Shown here: one piece after another, positions 1 to 10,642 of the stretch | Numbering within the stretch: the stretch's first letter is position 1 | How the letters are laid out: each line of letters starts with the position of its first letter | NCBI GenBank assembly: GCA_949128115.1 | Contig: OX421968.1 | Coordinates: 25,032,377-25,096,376, forward strand | Origin: Anaspis maculata | Lineage: Eukaryota; Arthropoda; Insecta; Coleoptera; Scraptiidae | Length of the DNA: 64,000 nt | Reading direction: 5' to 3' | Program-made: the position numbers and the translations under genes | Notes under the pieces: generated by a model | What the model was told of the DNA's origin: nothing | Seen by the model: the letters and a program-made list of their open reading frames with translations, nothing else | The model's database searches: none

Positions 1-106
1 TTCTCTGTGCATTTTCTTCGATTCTTGCCGCATTTTCCACTTCGTCCATGTCACTGTCCGTCCGATTTTCATCAGGGGGTTTCCCCCCGCTGCTGTCCCT
101 ACTCAT
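1..106 (-). CDS. Possible N-terminal coding fragment, cut by the window edge
   Basis: An ATG at 106-104 opens 35 codons that stay open to base 1. The peptide begins MSRDSSGGKPPDENRTDSD and is hydrophilic and acidic, as are many retroelement ORF1 or gag N-termini. No domain is recognisable and there is no stop before the edge. The palindrome at 221-1128 starts 115 bp upstream of the ATG. This could be a real first exon, a LINE ORF1 start, or chance. Confidence 0.3.
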   Translation of the reverse strand, partial: MSRDSSGGKPPDENRTDSDMDEVENAARIEENAQR

Positions 107-220
107 CGCACGCACCAAATCTCCTAGATTTACTTTCTAAACGCCACTCAAATACTCGGAATGTAGAGACTCGCCAAAAACAAATCTGCACACCTCGGAC
201 TACTGATAACGACTCCCTGT

Positions 221-1128
221 ATACAGGGTTATTCAAAAGTCCGGGATAAAATTCATAATTTCTTCCCATATTTATTTCGGAAAAAACGCTCGAACAGGTC
301 AATTTCTAAAAACGGTGAGCCGTTTTTTCATGACACGTGTCATGTTCTACCGTCAACCCCCTAACCCCAAGCCACCCTTAGTATTTTTTTTCAAATAGCA
401 CCCTATGGCTTGTGGGGGCTCGTTGGAAAGCTTGTCAAAAACTCTATTCAGATCTACCATTGAAAATCGGATCGGACGCTTCACCATGAAGTTTTGAGGA
501 ACCCCAGTTTTACTTAACAGTCCGGAATAAAATTCATAGTTTTTTTCCATATTTATTACGGAAAAAACGCTCGAACAGGTCGATTTCTAAAAACGGTAAG
601 CCATTTTTCCATGACACGTGTCATATTCTACCGTCAACCCCCTAACCCCAAGCCACCCTTAGTATTTTCCTTCAAATGGCACCCGGCAAATGGGTGGCTT
701 GGGGTTAGAGAGTTGACGGTGGAACATGACGCGTGTCATTAAAAAACGGCTTACCGTTTTTAGAAATCGACCTGTTCGAGCGTTTTTTCCGTAATGAATA
801 TGGAAAAAAATTATGAATTTTATTCCGGACTGTTAAGTAAAACTGGGGTTCCTCAAAACTTCATGGTGAAGCGTCCGATCTAATTTTCAATGGCAGATCT
901 GAATAGAGTTTTTGACAAGCTTTCCAACGAGCCCCCACAAGCCATAGGATGCCATTTGAAAAAAAATACTAAGGGTGGCTTGGGGTTAGGGGGTTGACGG
1001 TAGAACATGACACGTGTCAGGAAAAAACGGCTTACCGTTTTTAGAAATCGACCTGTTCGAGCGTTTTTTCCGAAATAAATATGGAAAAAAATTATGAATT
1101 TTATTCCGGACTTTTGAATAACCTGTAT
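221..1128. mobile_element. Composite palindromic (foldback) element with duplicated arms
   Basis: The ends are inverted copies: tacagggttattcaaaagtc on the left and its complement, lacking one G, on the right. Each half holds one full unit plus a partial copy of the same unit (222-512 and 513-683 on the left; 690-850 and about 820-1128 inverted on the right). The whole element folds back around about 687. Each unit carries the 10-bp palindrome gacacgtgtc, with one mismatch in one copy. There is no transposase frame. It is flanked on the left by ccctgta, which resembles the end of another element of the ACAGGGTG group. Confidence 0.8.
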
Positions 1129-1155
1129 GTACAATGTGAGACAAATAAATAATAA

Positions 1156-2880
1156 TCACTTCTTGGCATTCATTGTCATGTTGAATAAAACTTCGAAGAG
1201 TTTGTTCTGCCCTGCCATGTAGCTCAGGTACTTTCCAATTACAAATCGAAATTCGTCCATCGAAGGGTAAGTTCTTGATTCATTATAGGCAGCGTGCACG
1301 TTTGACAGCTCACTGACATTGGAGGTAAAACAATGGTTATGTTTACATTGGAATGGAGGAATTTTAGCAGAAATCAGATCATTAGTCATTACACAGCAAG
1401 TTTGTGAGAAAAACTATTGAAAAATTGAAAGGTAAGTGGATAATTAATGTTTTCAACGTAATCCAGCTCACAATTTGCATTTCAGCATTGACTAGATGAG
1501 AGGATTCTTCATAATCATGTCAAGCTGTTGGCATCAAGTCGTAGGACGCAACAAAGATGTAGCCAAACATGCAGATATTAGGTTTTTTCGGTAAAAATCT
1601 TATAAAATGTAAGGCTTGTTGTACTAAGGGGTCATTTTTATCCAACAAGGCCCCCTCTGTCAAACTAACGGGGAAGAAATTTAAATAACCGCTGGCGATT
1701 GAGCGGCGACAAAAGTGGATGATTGCTTTCAAGAAACAGAGGACATCATGCACAGAGAAGAAACTAGTATACGGGCCTGTGTGCTCCCCTGCACTTTCAT
1801 TCTGGCATAGAGTCATTCATGTTGGAGTGAGAGTAAAGTTGAAATCGATGAATAAATTCATCGACTTGAGTATACCCGAAGATAAAGCCGCTTAGATAAA
1901 TATTCTAGTGAACAATCTGTAGGTTGTTTATAATGTTGTTATAATTCTAGAATTTACATAATTGACTTCCAAAGTTGAGAAATTATAATAGGTACTAGTG
2001 ACAGTAGTACATAATTTAGTATTTGAAACTTGTTTTTTTTTTGTTTTATTTACTTACCTAAATTTTAGGCACAATAAAGATAAATCGAAAATGCTTTTTT
2101 GTTTTTTTTTATTTGTACAAAAAGAAAAAATACGAATTATTATTATCAACACTATAAGAATGTTTTACAATGAAATAAACTTATGAAATGTTACAAAACG
2201 CTATCGTACAAAACGAATAAATCCATATATCTAATGGAATTATGGAATTTCATTCAAATTTAGGTACACAACTTGTATGATACCACTCGATCTTGCAGAA
2301 TCCCGGAGTCACATGCAATAAGTGGTGATATCACTTCCACTTCAACATGAACGATTTTATGCCAGAATGAAAGTGCAGGGGAGCACACAGGCCCGTATAC
2401 TAGTTTTTTCTCTGTGCATGATGTCCTCTGTTTCTTGAAAGCAATCATCCACTTTTGTCGCCGCTCAATCGCCAGCGGTCAATCAAATTTCTTCCCCGTT
2501 GGTTTGACAGAGGGGACCCTGTTGGATAAAAATGACCCCTTAGCACAACAAGCCTTACATTTTATAAGATTTTTACCGAAAAAACCTAATATCTGCATGT
2601 TTGGCTACATCTTTGTTGCGTCCTACGACTCGATGCCAACAGCTCGACATGATTATGAAGAATCCTCTCATCTAGTCAATGCTGAAATGCAAATTGTGAG
2701 CTGGATTACGTTGAAAACATTAATTATCCACTTACCTTTCAATTTTTCAATAGTTTTTCTCACAAACTTGCTGTGTAATTATCTGATTTCTGCTAAAATT
2801 CCTCCATTCCAATGTAAACATAACCATTGTTTTACCTCCAATGTCAGTGAGCTGTCAAACGTGCACGCTGCCTATTCGTT
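1156..2880. repeat. Inverted duplication carrying a THAP-like relic
   Basis: Arms at about 1285-1835 and 2333-2876 are reverse complements around an AT-rich spacer. Each arm holds the same candidate 54-bp GT-AG intron (1432-1485 on +, 2682-2735 on -), so the ancestral gene ran toward the spacer from both sides. Downstream of the intron one frame reads KCKACC, then ERRQKWMIAFKKQ, then VYGPVCS. This resembles a THAP zinc finger (C-x2-C, a conserved W, late Cys) in which the histidine-bearing parts have been lost. Frames are broken. Bases 1160-1230 recur in direct orientation at 3228-3298. P-element-like or THAP transposase ancestry is inference. Confidence 0.45.
1432..1485 (+). other. Candidate short intron in the THAP-like relic
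   Basis: The sequence opens gtaagtgg and ends gcatttcag, both good splice consensuses, with a length of 54 bp. The mirror copy keeps the same boundaries at 2682-2735 on the minus strand. Retention in both arms supports a real intron that predates the duplication, although both genes are now broken. Confidence 0.4.
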
Positions 2881-2884
2881 TTGA

Positions 2885-3508
2885 GTAACCTTCTGACCAG
2901 CTTTTTCTAAGGTGTGGACCATCGTTGTTTTTGTTTTGTTTCGTTGCCGGCTGTAAGAAACACAAAGCGTAATTCAGTGCAAAGGTAGGTAGCCTTGAAA
3001 TTTTAAGTAGATATAGGTAATGCTAACTTGTACGAAAGTCCTTTGGTGGAAGCTACCTACAGGTGGTGCAGGTTTTAGTTTAAGAAGTTCAAGAAAACAA
3101 GAGAACAGCTAACATTATATCTATATCCATATGATAATACACACCAAAACGTTCAAGTAGACAATAATAGACTTGTTATACCTAATAGAACTATTGACAA
3201 TAATTTAGTAACTGAAAATAAATACATCTTGGCATTCATCGCGTGTTGAATGAAATTCCGAAGAGTTTGTGCTGTTCGGCCATGTAACTCAGGGTGTGTC
3301 TGAATAGGCGAAATTCAGTGCCATTTCTGCGCTGGCGCAACCATGCGAGGGCATTTTTTTTTAATACATTCATAGTTATCATTATTATGATCACAAAACA
3401 AAGATTTCCTGTGCACTTCTAAGAAGTTCAACTCCTCCTCGGGGAATGAATCTAGAGCCCTGGAACTTTCTCCGATGGTAGCTCAGGCCCTCGTGGGTGG
3501 CCAGTGGG
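2885..3508. other. No gene seen; unassigned unique-looking DNA
   Basis: No long frame or structured repeat is visible, apart from the direct copy at 3228-3298 of a piece of the inverted duplication to the left. The downstream edge grades into the first partial unit of the 118-bp array. Confidence 0.5.
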
Positions 3509-4450
3509 CAGATTGGATTCCATGGTTGCGCCGCCATATTGAAATTTCTTATTAGTGGAACGATTTTTATGAAACTTGAAAGTTACACTTGTCTTGTATG
3601 ATCCTTCTCATTTTCAAGCTAAATTCCATGATTCCGCCGCCATCTTGGCCGCCATATTGGAATTCCTCATTAGTGGAACGATTTTCATGAAACTTGGAAG
3701 TTATCCTTGTCTTGTATGATCATTCTTATTTTTAAGCTAAATTTCATGATTTCGCCGCCATCTTGGCCGCCATATTGAAATTTCTTGCTAGTGGAACGAT
3801 TTTCATGGAACTTGAAACTTACCCTTGTCACGTATGATTATTCTTATTTTCAAGCTAAATTTCATGATTCCGCCGCCATCTTGGCCGCTATATTGAAATA
3901 TCTTATTAGTGGAACGATTTTCATGAAACTTGGAAGTCACCTTTGTCTTGTATGATCATTCTTATTTTCAAGCTAAATTTCATGATTCCGCCGCCATCTT
4001 GGCCGCCATATTGAAATATCTTATTAGTGGAACGATTTTCATGAAACTTGGAAGTTACCCTTGTCACGTATGATCATCTTTATTTTCAAGCTAAATTTTA
4101 TGATTCCGCCGCCATCTTGGCCGCCATGTTGAAATCTGTTATCAGTGAAGGGATTGTCATGAAACTTGGAACTTACATACTTACATACTTGGATCTTGTA
4201 TAAACATTTTTACTTTCTAGGTGGATTTTATGATTCCGCTGCCATCTTGGTCGCCATATTGAAATTTCTCATTAATGGAGGGATTGTCATGGAACTTGGA
4301 ACTCGATCTTGTCTTGTAGAAACATTCTTATTTTTAAGCTGAATTTCATGATTTGGCCGCCATCTTGACCACCATATTGAAATTTCCCATTAGTGGTCAT
4401 GAAACGTGAAACTTACTCTTGTCTCGTATGAACATTTAATTTTCAAGCTG
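3509..4450. repeat. 118-bp tandem array (about 8 units) with a CCGCCATCTTGG core
   Basis: The motif gccgccatcttgg starts at 3636, 3754, 3872, 3990, 4108, 4238 and 4356. Spacing is 118 bp except for one 130-bp unit. Further shared parts are gaacgattttcatgaaac and a run resembling ttcaagctaaatttcatgat. The outer units are more degenerate than the inner ones, as expected for a satellite that homogenises by unequal exchange. No coding potential is seen. Confidence 0.9.
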
Positions 4451-4469
4451 GACTTCATTCCTATCAATG

Positions 4470-5285
4470 ACAGACCTGGCACTAAGAAATGCGCTATTGA
4501 GACTCACGCACGTGAGGGCATATTCACTTGTTTTAATTTATTTTTGGATTCCTTACGCTTATCTGAATATAATGATTCATCAATATCACCCTTTTTATCA
4601 TCAAACACGAAGAAAAAAAAATAAACTGAAATTTTTACACATCACAGTAGCATCAAAACACCCACGATATGCACGCAATCCGGTAGGCTAGGTGAAAAAT
4701 GATGTTCAAAAGCATAGAGTAGGTCAGGCGTTTGGTATATTTCAAAACGTCAATGTCAAAATGTTTTCCAAGTTCAAAAAAAGCTGCCCGTCTCTAATAG
4801 CTGTATTACACTACACAATTTCATGTACAATCTGTCAAAATAGTGTCAAAAAACAGTGAACTGTGAACTTGATTGTTCAACTGACAGATTGTACAAGAAA
4901 TTGTGTAGTGTAATACAGCTATAAGACTTGTTCATTCTATATTTCTAGTTTACTATTTTATATCTCTTTAGGTATGTGTTGTGAAAATGGAAAATCAATA
5001 AGACATTTTTTCCTGACGGGTCACAATACACACTTAGGAAGATATGAAACAGTAAGCTGAAAATAGATAATAAAGACGTCTTAGAGACGGGCAGCTTTTT
5101 TTGAGCTTGGAAAACATTTTGACATTTACGTTTTGAAATACCAAACGCGCCTGACCTACTCTATGCTTTTGAACATCATTTTTCACCCAGCCTACCGGAT
5201 TGCGTCCATATCGTGGGTGTTCCGATGCTACTGTGATGTGTAAAAATTTCGCAGTTTGATTTTTTTTCTTCGTTTGATAATACAT
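4470..5285. mobile_element. Foldback element with arms of about 200 bp
   Basis: Bases 4600-4796 and about 5085-5280 are inverted copies, sharing for example gatgttcaaaagcatagag and ttccaagttcaaaaaaagct. The left end includes actcacgcacgtgaggg, which recurs inverted near 13240 in another element. A separate small MITE sits at the centre of the fold. There is no transposase frame. Confidence 0.7.
4800..4919. mobile_element. 120-bp MITE with TA duplication
   Basis: The inverted ends are gctgtattacactacacaat and its complement, with arms near 45 bp that allow for one mismatch. It is bounded by TA at 4798-4799 and 4920-4921. It lies inside the foldback element, so it inserted later. The TA duplication suggests mobilisation by a Tc1/mariner-type transposase, which is inference. 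Confidence 0.65.
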
Positions 5286-5514
5286 ATGACTTTGTATCTA
5301 ACTATTATTATTATCATTCTTATTATCATGTAGATCATAAATATACAATACAACATATGGATTTTTTTTATTGGAAATTTTATTACAAATTGAATATTTC
5401 ATTTTGAAAAACAAAATCAAACTCCTGATGGAAAATTAACAAAACGCGCATTCTCATTGAAAACAATAATAAATGAAGTCCCCAAAAAAAAGAAGGTATG
5501 TGGGTAATCTATTT

Positions 5515-6756
5515 GTGTATGATTGTACTGCAATTGAGGCAGTATCCCGGTGCACCAGGACAACTTTGGCATTCATATGTTGTTTAGGTACGAACTCCCC
5601 CCTATAATGTTGGATGGTTAGCGGTAAATAATTTTATAATTGTATTATTATTACACCCTACACATCTTTTTTTACTTATTTGTTTAGCTTCTGGTGTCGG
5701 ATTCCGTTTGGCCAGAACATGTTCCCTATTGCGTCTTGGATTGTCATCTGTTACGGGCGGCAATAGATTTTTTTATGATCTCGATCCTGAAATCATTTAG
5801 TGGCAGCTTTACCTCCAGAATATTTTTTATACGATAAATGATGGGCGTTGACGACCATCATCTCGATGATATGCATGAACAGTTTCTTCTCCATCGAATT
5901 GTCTTCCTCTCTGCTGAGTAATATGACAACATCTGATCCTGGCGATCCACTCCTGACATTAACCTGTTATAGCTTGCTATTGGGAGTGGCTTGTCTTTCT
6001 TTCTCTTCTCCTGTTCTCTACTTCCACCATCTCAGTTGCGAACTCAGTTGATATGTAACTCACATCTCGCTTGTCTTTCCATTTGCCGGTCATCACCACA
6101 TCAGCATATCTGGCAACCGTTTCACCTTTCTTGAGCTTTGCGTTCTTTACATCGGGTGGAGTATTCTGCCTTTCCAACCTCAAAGTTCCCATGCAATGGG
6201 TTCCTTGTTCCAGGAGTGTCTTCGCCAGGTCAAAGCTATTATAGTAGTTGTCCATGTATAAATGATGACCACAATTCAACTTGTCCTCCATCAAATGGAG
6301 AACAATTTTTTTGGAATTCCATCGAGGGAAAGCTCTCTGCCAGGATAATAAATTTCCGCCATTCTGCGATTGAAGAAATTCATCATCGGTCTTATTTTGT
6401 ATAACCGGTCGGCCGGTTTTGGCTCCCCAGGGTTGGGATTTCTAGCAAAATTTAGTGAGCGCAGAATAATCAGGAACCGATTCCGACTCATGCTCTTTGC
6501 TGTTCCCTTTGCAGTGGAACAATGGATCTTTTTTCCAATAATCTTGAAGTTTTCTCACTCTGACATTTCCCATGTGTAGAAACACACCCATAAAGACTTA
6601 CAGCTCTTCAACAGTTACGTCTTTCCACGCGCAAATTCTGGATTTTTCTTTGGTGGATTGTTCCCCTTTGAGATATTTTGAAAAACTTGAAACTTTCTCT
6701 CAATGATTTTCTCAGGGATCTTGAATCGATCGTCTAAAAGTTTTCAATTGGTACCG
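5515..6756 (-). pseudogene. piggyBac-type transposase relic
   Basis: Minus-strand frames carry successive piggyBac landmarks: VEELXVFMGVFLHMGNVR near 6600, then MSRNRFLIILRSL, YYPGRELSLD, YMDNYYNS, GTLRLERQNTPPD, KPLPIASYNRLMSGVDRQDQ and a C-terminal Cys-rich YECQSCPGAPGYCLNC near 5540. The DDD region survives as SLD, MDN and GVDRQDQ. About 80 residues are missing between SLD and the MDN block, at about 6295. Frameshifts and stops occur throughout. The N-terminal side is cut by the palindromic element that starts at 6757. Confidence 0.88.
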
Positions 6757-6947
6757 TATACAGGGTGTGACATGTAACTTTTTTATTTCAAATGCAACAC
6801 CCTATATTTTATTACGTCAATCGATGAAGCCTTTTTTTCTGATTACAAAGATAAATAACATTTATGATTTTTTTTTTTTTTTTTTATTCATTTATTACGC
6901 TGCATTAATCACCAGGATTATGAGCAGCTGGATCGACGATGTGTTAT

Positions 6948-9900
6948 CTACAAATTATCATATAAATTGATGGATTTAAAAAACGAGAGGACATTTTCGG
7001 CTAGTTCAGGTTTGGTAAGAATTTCGGGGCTTTCGACAATTTGGTGAGATATTCTGATATGATGAAACGATGGACAATCATGCAGAATATGATGAATTGT
7101 GAGCCGAGTGTTGACACAAGTTTCGCAATTTGGAGGGTTTTGACGCAACATCAGGTACGAGTGGGTTAATTTTGTATGGCCAAGCCTGATTCGGGTCAAC
7201 TTCACCTGTTCGGGTCTATGTTCGGGGAGCGGAAGAGTGCCTCTCACAGAGGGTTTTATCGTCTTCAATCTGGAAAGGTTTTGGTCCCAATTTATCTGCC
7301 ATAGATTCTGTATTTTTGATCCCACGTACGATTTTATGTCAGACTGAGTATGTATTTTCATAATTGGCGCAGTCTCAGAACTAGCAGTTGTTTTTGCTTC
7401 TGTATCCGCTCTCTCATTACCATCGATTCCGACATGGGAAGGTACATATAAAAGAGTGATTCTGTCGCCGCTAGCTGAGATTTCGTCCCTTATCATTTGT
7501 ATTAATGGATTATTCGAGTAAATTTGGGATACGTTTTGGAGCGAGCAAAGAGAATCAGAGCAAACAAAAAACATTTCTTCGGGGAATAGGTTCACATGTT
7601 TGATGGCCTGAAGGATAGCATACAACTCAGCCGTATATATGCTGCAATGTTGTGGCAAACGATATGAGCACCTATCCGACGGAACGATCACTGCTGCTGC
7701 TACCCTATCACCAGATTTTGAGCCATCAGTGTATATGATCTTATGACTGGGAGATTGAGAGATTATTTCTTGGAACTCTGTTGTAATTAGTTGATGATTT
7801 GTCTGAGTTTTGCTAAATTTTGCCAGTGAGAGATTTATTTTGACAGCAGAGACTTTCCAAGGAGGGATTGAAGATTGGTTCCATGTTAGGATCTTTGATG
7901 GTATTTTGTAATCGACTTCACTTTGAATCCGATGTAACCTTTCATACAACGGAGGAACGATATTGGGGTTGGCGTTGTAGATAGCTCTGAACCTGTCTGT
8001 GAATGTCAAAGAGTGATTTATGTTTCTAGGGATAGATGACAAATTTATGCAGTAGTTTAGGGTCAGCTGTTTAATTCGATAGTCGAGAGGGATTACATTG
8101 GCCAAAACAAGAAGACTTTCCACAGGAGTAGTACGGAATGCACCCAGTGCTATTCTAACAGCAGTCGATTGTATGGACTTGATTTCTTTGAGGTATGTTT
8201 TTCTAGCGGTGGAATATGCCAAGAGTCCATACTCGATGCGGGACTTAATCAGGCTGTTGTAGATCATCAACAATGTTTTGGAATCTGCTCCCCACTCATA
8301 GCTAGATAATGTTCTCATTAAATTCAAACCCATGCTACATGCTTTCTTTACATGGTCAATTTGCTTTTTCCAATTTAATTTTCGATCGAAGATAACACCT
8401 AAAAACTTGACCGAATCCAAAAACCTTAGGCTTCTCCCATAAAGTCGTAGAAGTGGGGAAGAAGTTATTTTATTTTTACCAAAACATACGCAACAAGTTT
8501 TTTCGATGGAGAATGTGAAGCCAGATTCCTTGCTCCAATATTCAAGGGTGTTCAATGCGTCTTGCAGTGTTTTTTGTACAGTTTTTGGGTCCCTTCCACT
8601 GAGGTAAACAACCAAATCGTCAGCGAACAAACCATATCTAACTGGAGATTTTATTTTTTTCATTGACTCGTTTATCGCAATAAGAAAGAGGGTTACGCTC
8701 ATATTGGAGCCTTGTGGGATACCATTTTCAAGTTGCTTAATTAAAGAGATAGCGTTATTTATTCTTACTTTAAATTTTCTATCGTGCAAGAAATTTTGTA
8801 TGAACGCCAAGATATTTCCTGTGAAGCCCCATTTTTCCAGTTGTGTCAGAATAGGATGCGTCCATGTCATGTCATACGCTTTTTGTATATCAAAAAAGAT
8901 TGCAGTCAAACTTTGTTTATTGGCAATTGCTTCATGTATCTCTGATTCGAGTTGAACAATGTTATCACTTGTTGACCGATGTTTTCTGAAACCATTTTGA
9001 GCACCATTTAAAAGATTAAGATGTTCAAGAGTCCAAACCAATCGATTATTAATAATTTTTTCAAGTACTTTGCATAATGTGCAGGTTAGAGAGATAGGAC
9101 GATAAGAGTTTTTCTCTTCATTAGGTTTATTTGGTTTCAGCAGCGGGATGACAACTGATTCAGCCCAAGTAGTCGGAAATTGGTGCCTTCGCCATAGCTG
9201 ATTATACATTTTTAAGAGAATTTCTCGGGCATAAGCTGAAAGATGCGTTAGAAAACTGTATGGTATGTCGTCAGGACCGGGACAGGAATCGTTCACTGAA
9301 CTTAAAGCATGATCAAGTTCTTGTCGAGTTAACGGCGCGTTTATAGGGTGATCATAATTTGTGTCATGATCAAATACCTTTTCATATTCTTTTGCAACCT
9401 TTTGCTGTAAGAAAACTTCGTTGTAGTTAGAGTTACTGGAGTTGGTGCAAAAGTGCTGAGCTAGAGTTTCGGCGATTTCATTTTCGGAGCTTATGATCTG
9501 GTTATTATTGTCCTTCAAGAGTTTGATTGTGTGAGGGGTGTAGGTAGCTTTAAGTTTTCTAATTTTGCTCCATACCTTTGAGATGGGTGTGGCTGGACCA
9601 ATTGAGGAGACATATTTGTGCCAAGATTCTTTTTTGCTTTTTTTCATAATAAAGCGAGCATGGGCACGTAGTTGTTTAAAGGTGAGTAGATTTTCTAGAG
9701 TATTATGTCTTTTTAAACGATTAAAGGCGTGTTTACTCGCCTTTATTGCATTTGCACACTCGTCATTCCACCAAGGAACAGGGGCGTGTTTTTTCAAATT
9801 TGTGTACTTTTTTATGTGTTTTTGTGCGGAGTTCAAAATAGCGTTTGTAAATTCTGAGATTGTTTCGTCAATATTGTTTATATTTAATTCAAAGTGCCTT

Positions 9901-10619
9901 AAGTTATCGTCTACTTCGCCTGAGTAGAGATTCCAGTTGGCATGTTTCAAATTCCATTTTGTATAAGATATTTTTGGTGTGGAGTTACTTTGGTCGATGA
10001 GGTCACCGCCTATTTTAATGGGGTAGTGATCACTGCCGTGCAGATCGTTGTTTGTTTTCCACGATAAGTGAGGAGTTAGGACAGGAGAACACAGAGACAG
10101 ATCTATAGCACTAAACTTACCATTGAAGGAATTAAAACGTGTAGGGGTACCAGTATTTAAGAATGTCAAGTTTGCTATATCTAGAGATTGTTCCAGCAGC
10201 TTTCCTCTTTTATTCGTGTAGCTAGCGCCGAAGATTGTGTTATGTGTATTGAAGTCACCCAGGATTATACAAGTAGGTGGAATTTGTTTGATAAGGTCAC
10301 TAAATTCTTTTTGGTTGAACTCTCTGTCGGGGGCGATATAGATGTTACAAACCGAAACCTTCATTTTTACCTGGACGGAGAAGGCAACCGCCTCAAGATT
10401 GGTATTCAAGTTAATTTTGGTGGAAGTGTAGTTTTTGCTAACGAAGGAAATTACTCCTCCGCTTGCCTGTTCACGATCAGTTCTGTTTTTTGAGAAACAG
10501 TTGTAGCCTTTGAGTGTAGGGTCCTTTTTGAGGTGAGATTCTTGTATACAAATTATGGTTGGTTTGTCTTTATTTATTAGTACTTTTAATTGTTCTAAAT
10601 GGGTGAAATACCCATTCAT
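6948..10619 (-). CDS. LINE ORF2: endonuclease, reverse transcriptase, RNase H
   Basis: A continuous 1223-residue frame. The apurinic-type endonuclease shows QES at 26-28, GDFN at 121-124 and SDH at 196-198. Reverse transcriptase shows FFDIQKAYD (Asp577), GIPQGS at 633-638 and FADD at 665-668. RNase H shows TDGSK (Asp965), TAELY (Glu998), SDS (Asp1022) and RADTEAK (Asp1072). A C-terminal CETC...HHILHDC motif sits at 1165-1182. All expected catalytic residues are present, so the enzyme may be active. In the same frame FILQWN precedes the first ATG, so the endonuclease fold begins slightly upstream; reinitiation after the ORF1 stop at 10643-10645, or a non-ATG start, is likely. Confidence 0.93.
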   Translation of the reverse strand: MNGYFTHLEQLKVLINKDKPTIICIQESHLKKDPTLKGYNCFSKNRTDREQASGGVISFVSKNYTSTKINLNTNLEAVAFSVQVKMKVSVCNIYIAPDREFNQKEFSDLIKQIPPTCIILGDFNTHNTIFGASYTNKRGKLLEQSLDIANLTFLNTGTPTRFNSFNGKFSAIDLSLCSPVLTPHLSWKTNNDLHGSDHYPIKIGGDLIDQSNSTPKISYTKWNLKHANWNLYSGEVDDNLRHFELNINNIDETISEFTNAILNSAQKHIKKYTNLKKHAPVPWWNDECANAIKASKHAFNRLKRHNTLENLLTFKQLRAHARFIMKKSKKESWHKYVSSIGPATPISKVWSKIRKLKATYTPHTIKLLKDNNNQIISSENEIAETLAQHFCTNSSNSNYNEVFLQQKVAKEYEKVFDHDTNYDHPINAPLTRQELDHALSSVNDSCPGPDDIPYSFLTHLSAYAREILLKMYNQLWRRHQFPTTWAESVVIPLLKPNKPNEEKNSYRPISLTCTLCKVLEKIINNRLVWTLEHLNLLNGAQNGFRKHRSTSDNIVQLESEIHEAIANKQSLTAIFFDIQKAYDMTWTHPILTQLEKWGFTGNILAFIQNFLHDRKFKVRINNAISLIKQLENGIPQGSNMSVTLFLIAINESMKKIKSPVRYGLFADDLVVYLSGRDPKTVQKTLQDALNTLEYWSKESGFTFSIEKTCCVCFGKNKITSSPLLRLYGRSLRFLDSVKFLGVIFDRKLNWKKQIDHVKKACSMGLNLMRTLSSYEWGADSKTLLMIYNSLIKSRIEYGLLAYSTARKTYLKEIKSIQSTAVRIALGAFRTTPVESLLVLANVIPLDYRIKQLTLNYCINLSSIPRNINHSLTFTDRFRAIYNANPNIVPPLYERLHRIQSEVDYKIPSKILTWNQSSIPPWKVSAVKINLSLAKFSKTQTNHQLITTEFQEIISQSPSHKIIYTDGSKSGDRVAAAVIVPSDRCSYRLPQHCSIYTAELYAILQAIKHVNLFPEEMFFVCSDSLCSLQNVSQIYSNNPLIQMIRDEISASGDRITLLYVPSHVGIDGNERADTEAKTTASSETAPIMKIHTQSDIKSYVGSKIQNLWQINWDQNLSRLKTIKPSVRGTLPLPEHRPEQVKLTRIRLGHTKLTHSYLMLRQNPPNCETCVNTRLTIHHILHDCPSFHHIRISHQIVESPEILTKPELAENVLSFFKSINLYDNL

Positions 10620-10642
10620 GTTCCATTGTAAAATGAATTTGG

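Noticed and set aside
7..249. 80-codon plus-strand open stretch
   Set aside because: It overlaps the minus-strand candidate and the palindrome end; composition and lack of motif suggest a shadow.
3509..4450. 118-bp array as a CRISPR array
   Set aside because: Units are continuous diverged repeats with no short constant repeat and unique spacers; the window is eukaryotic.
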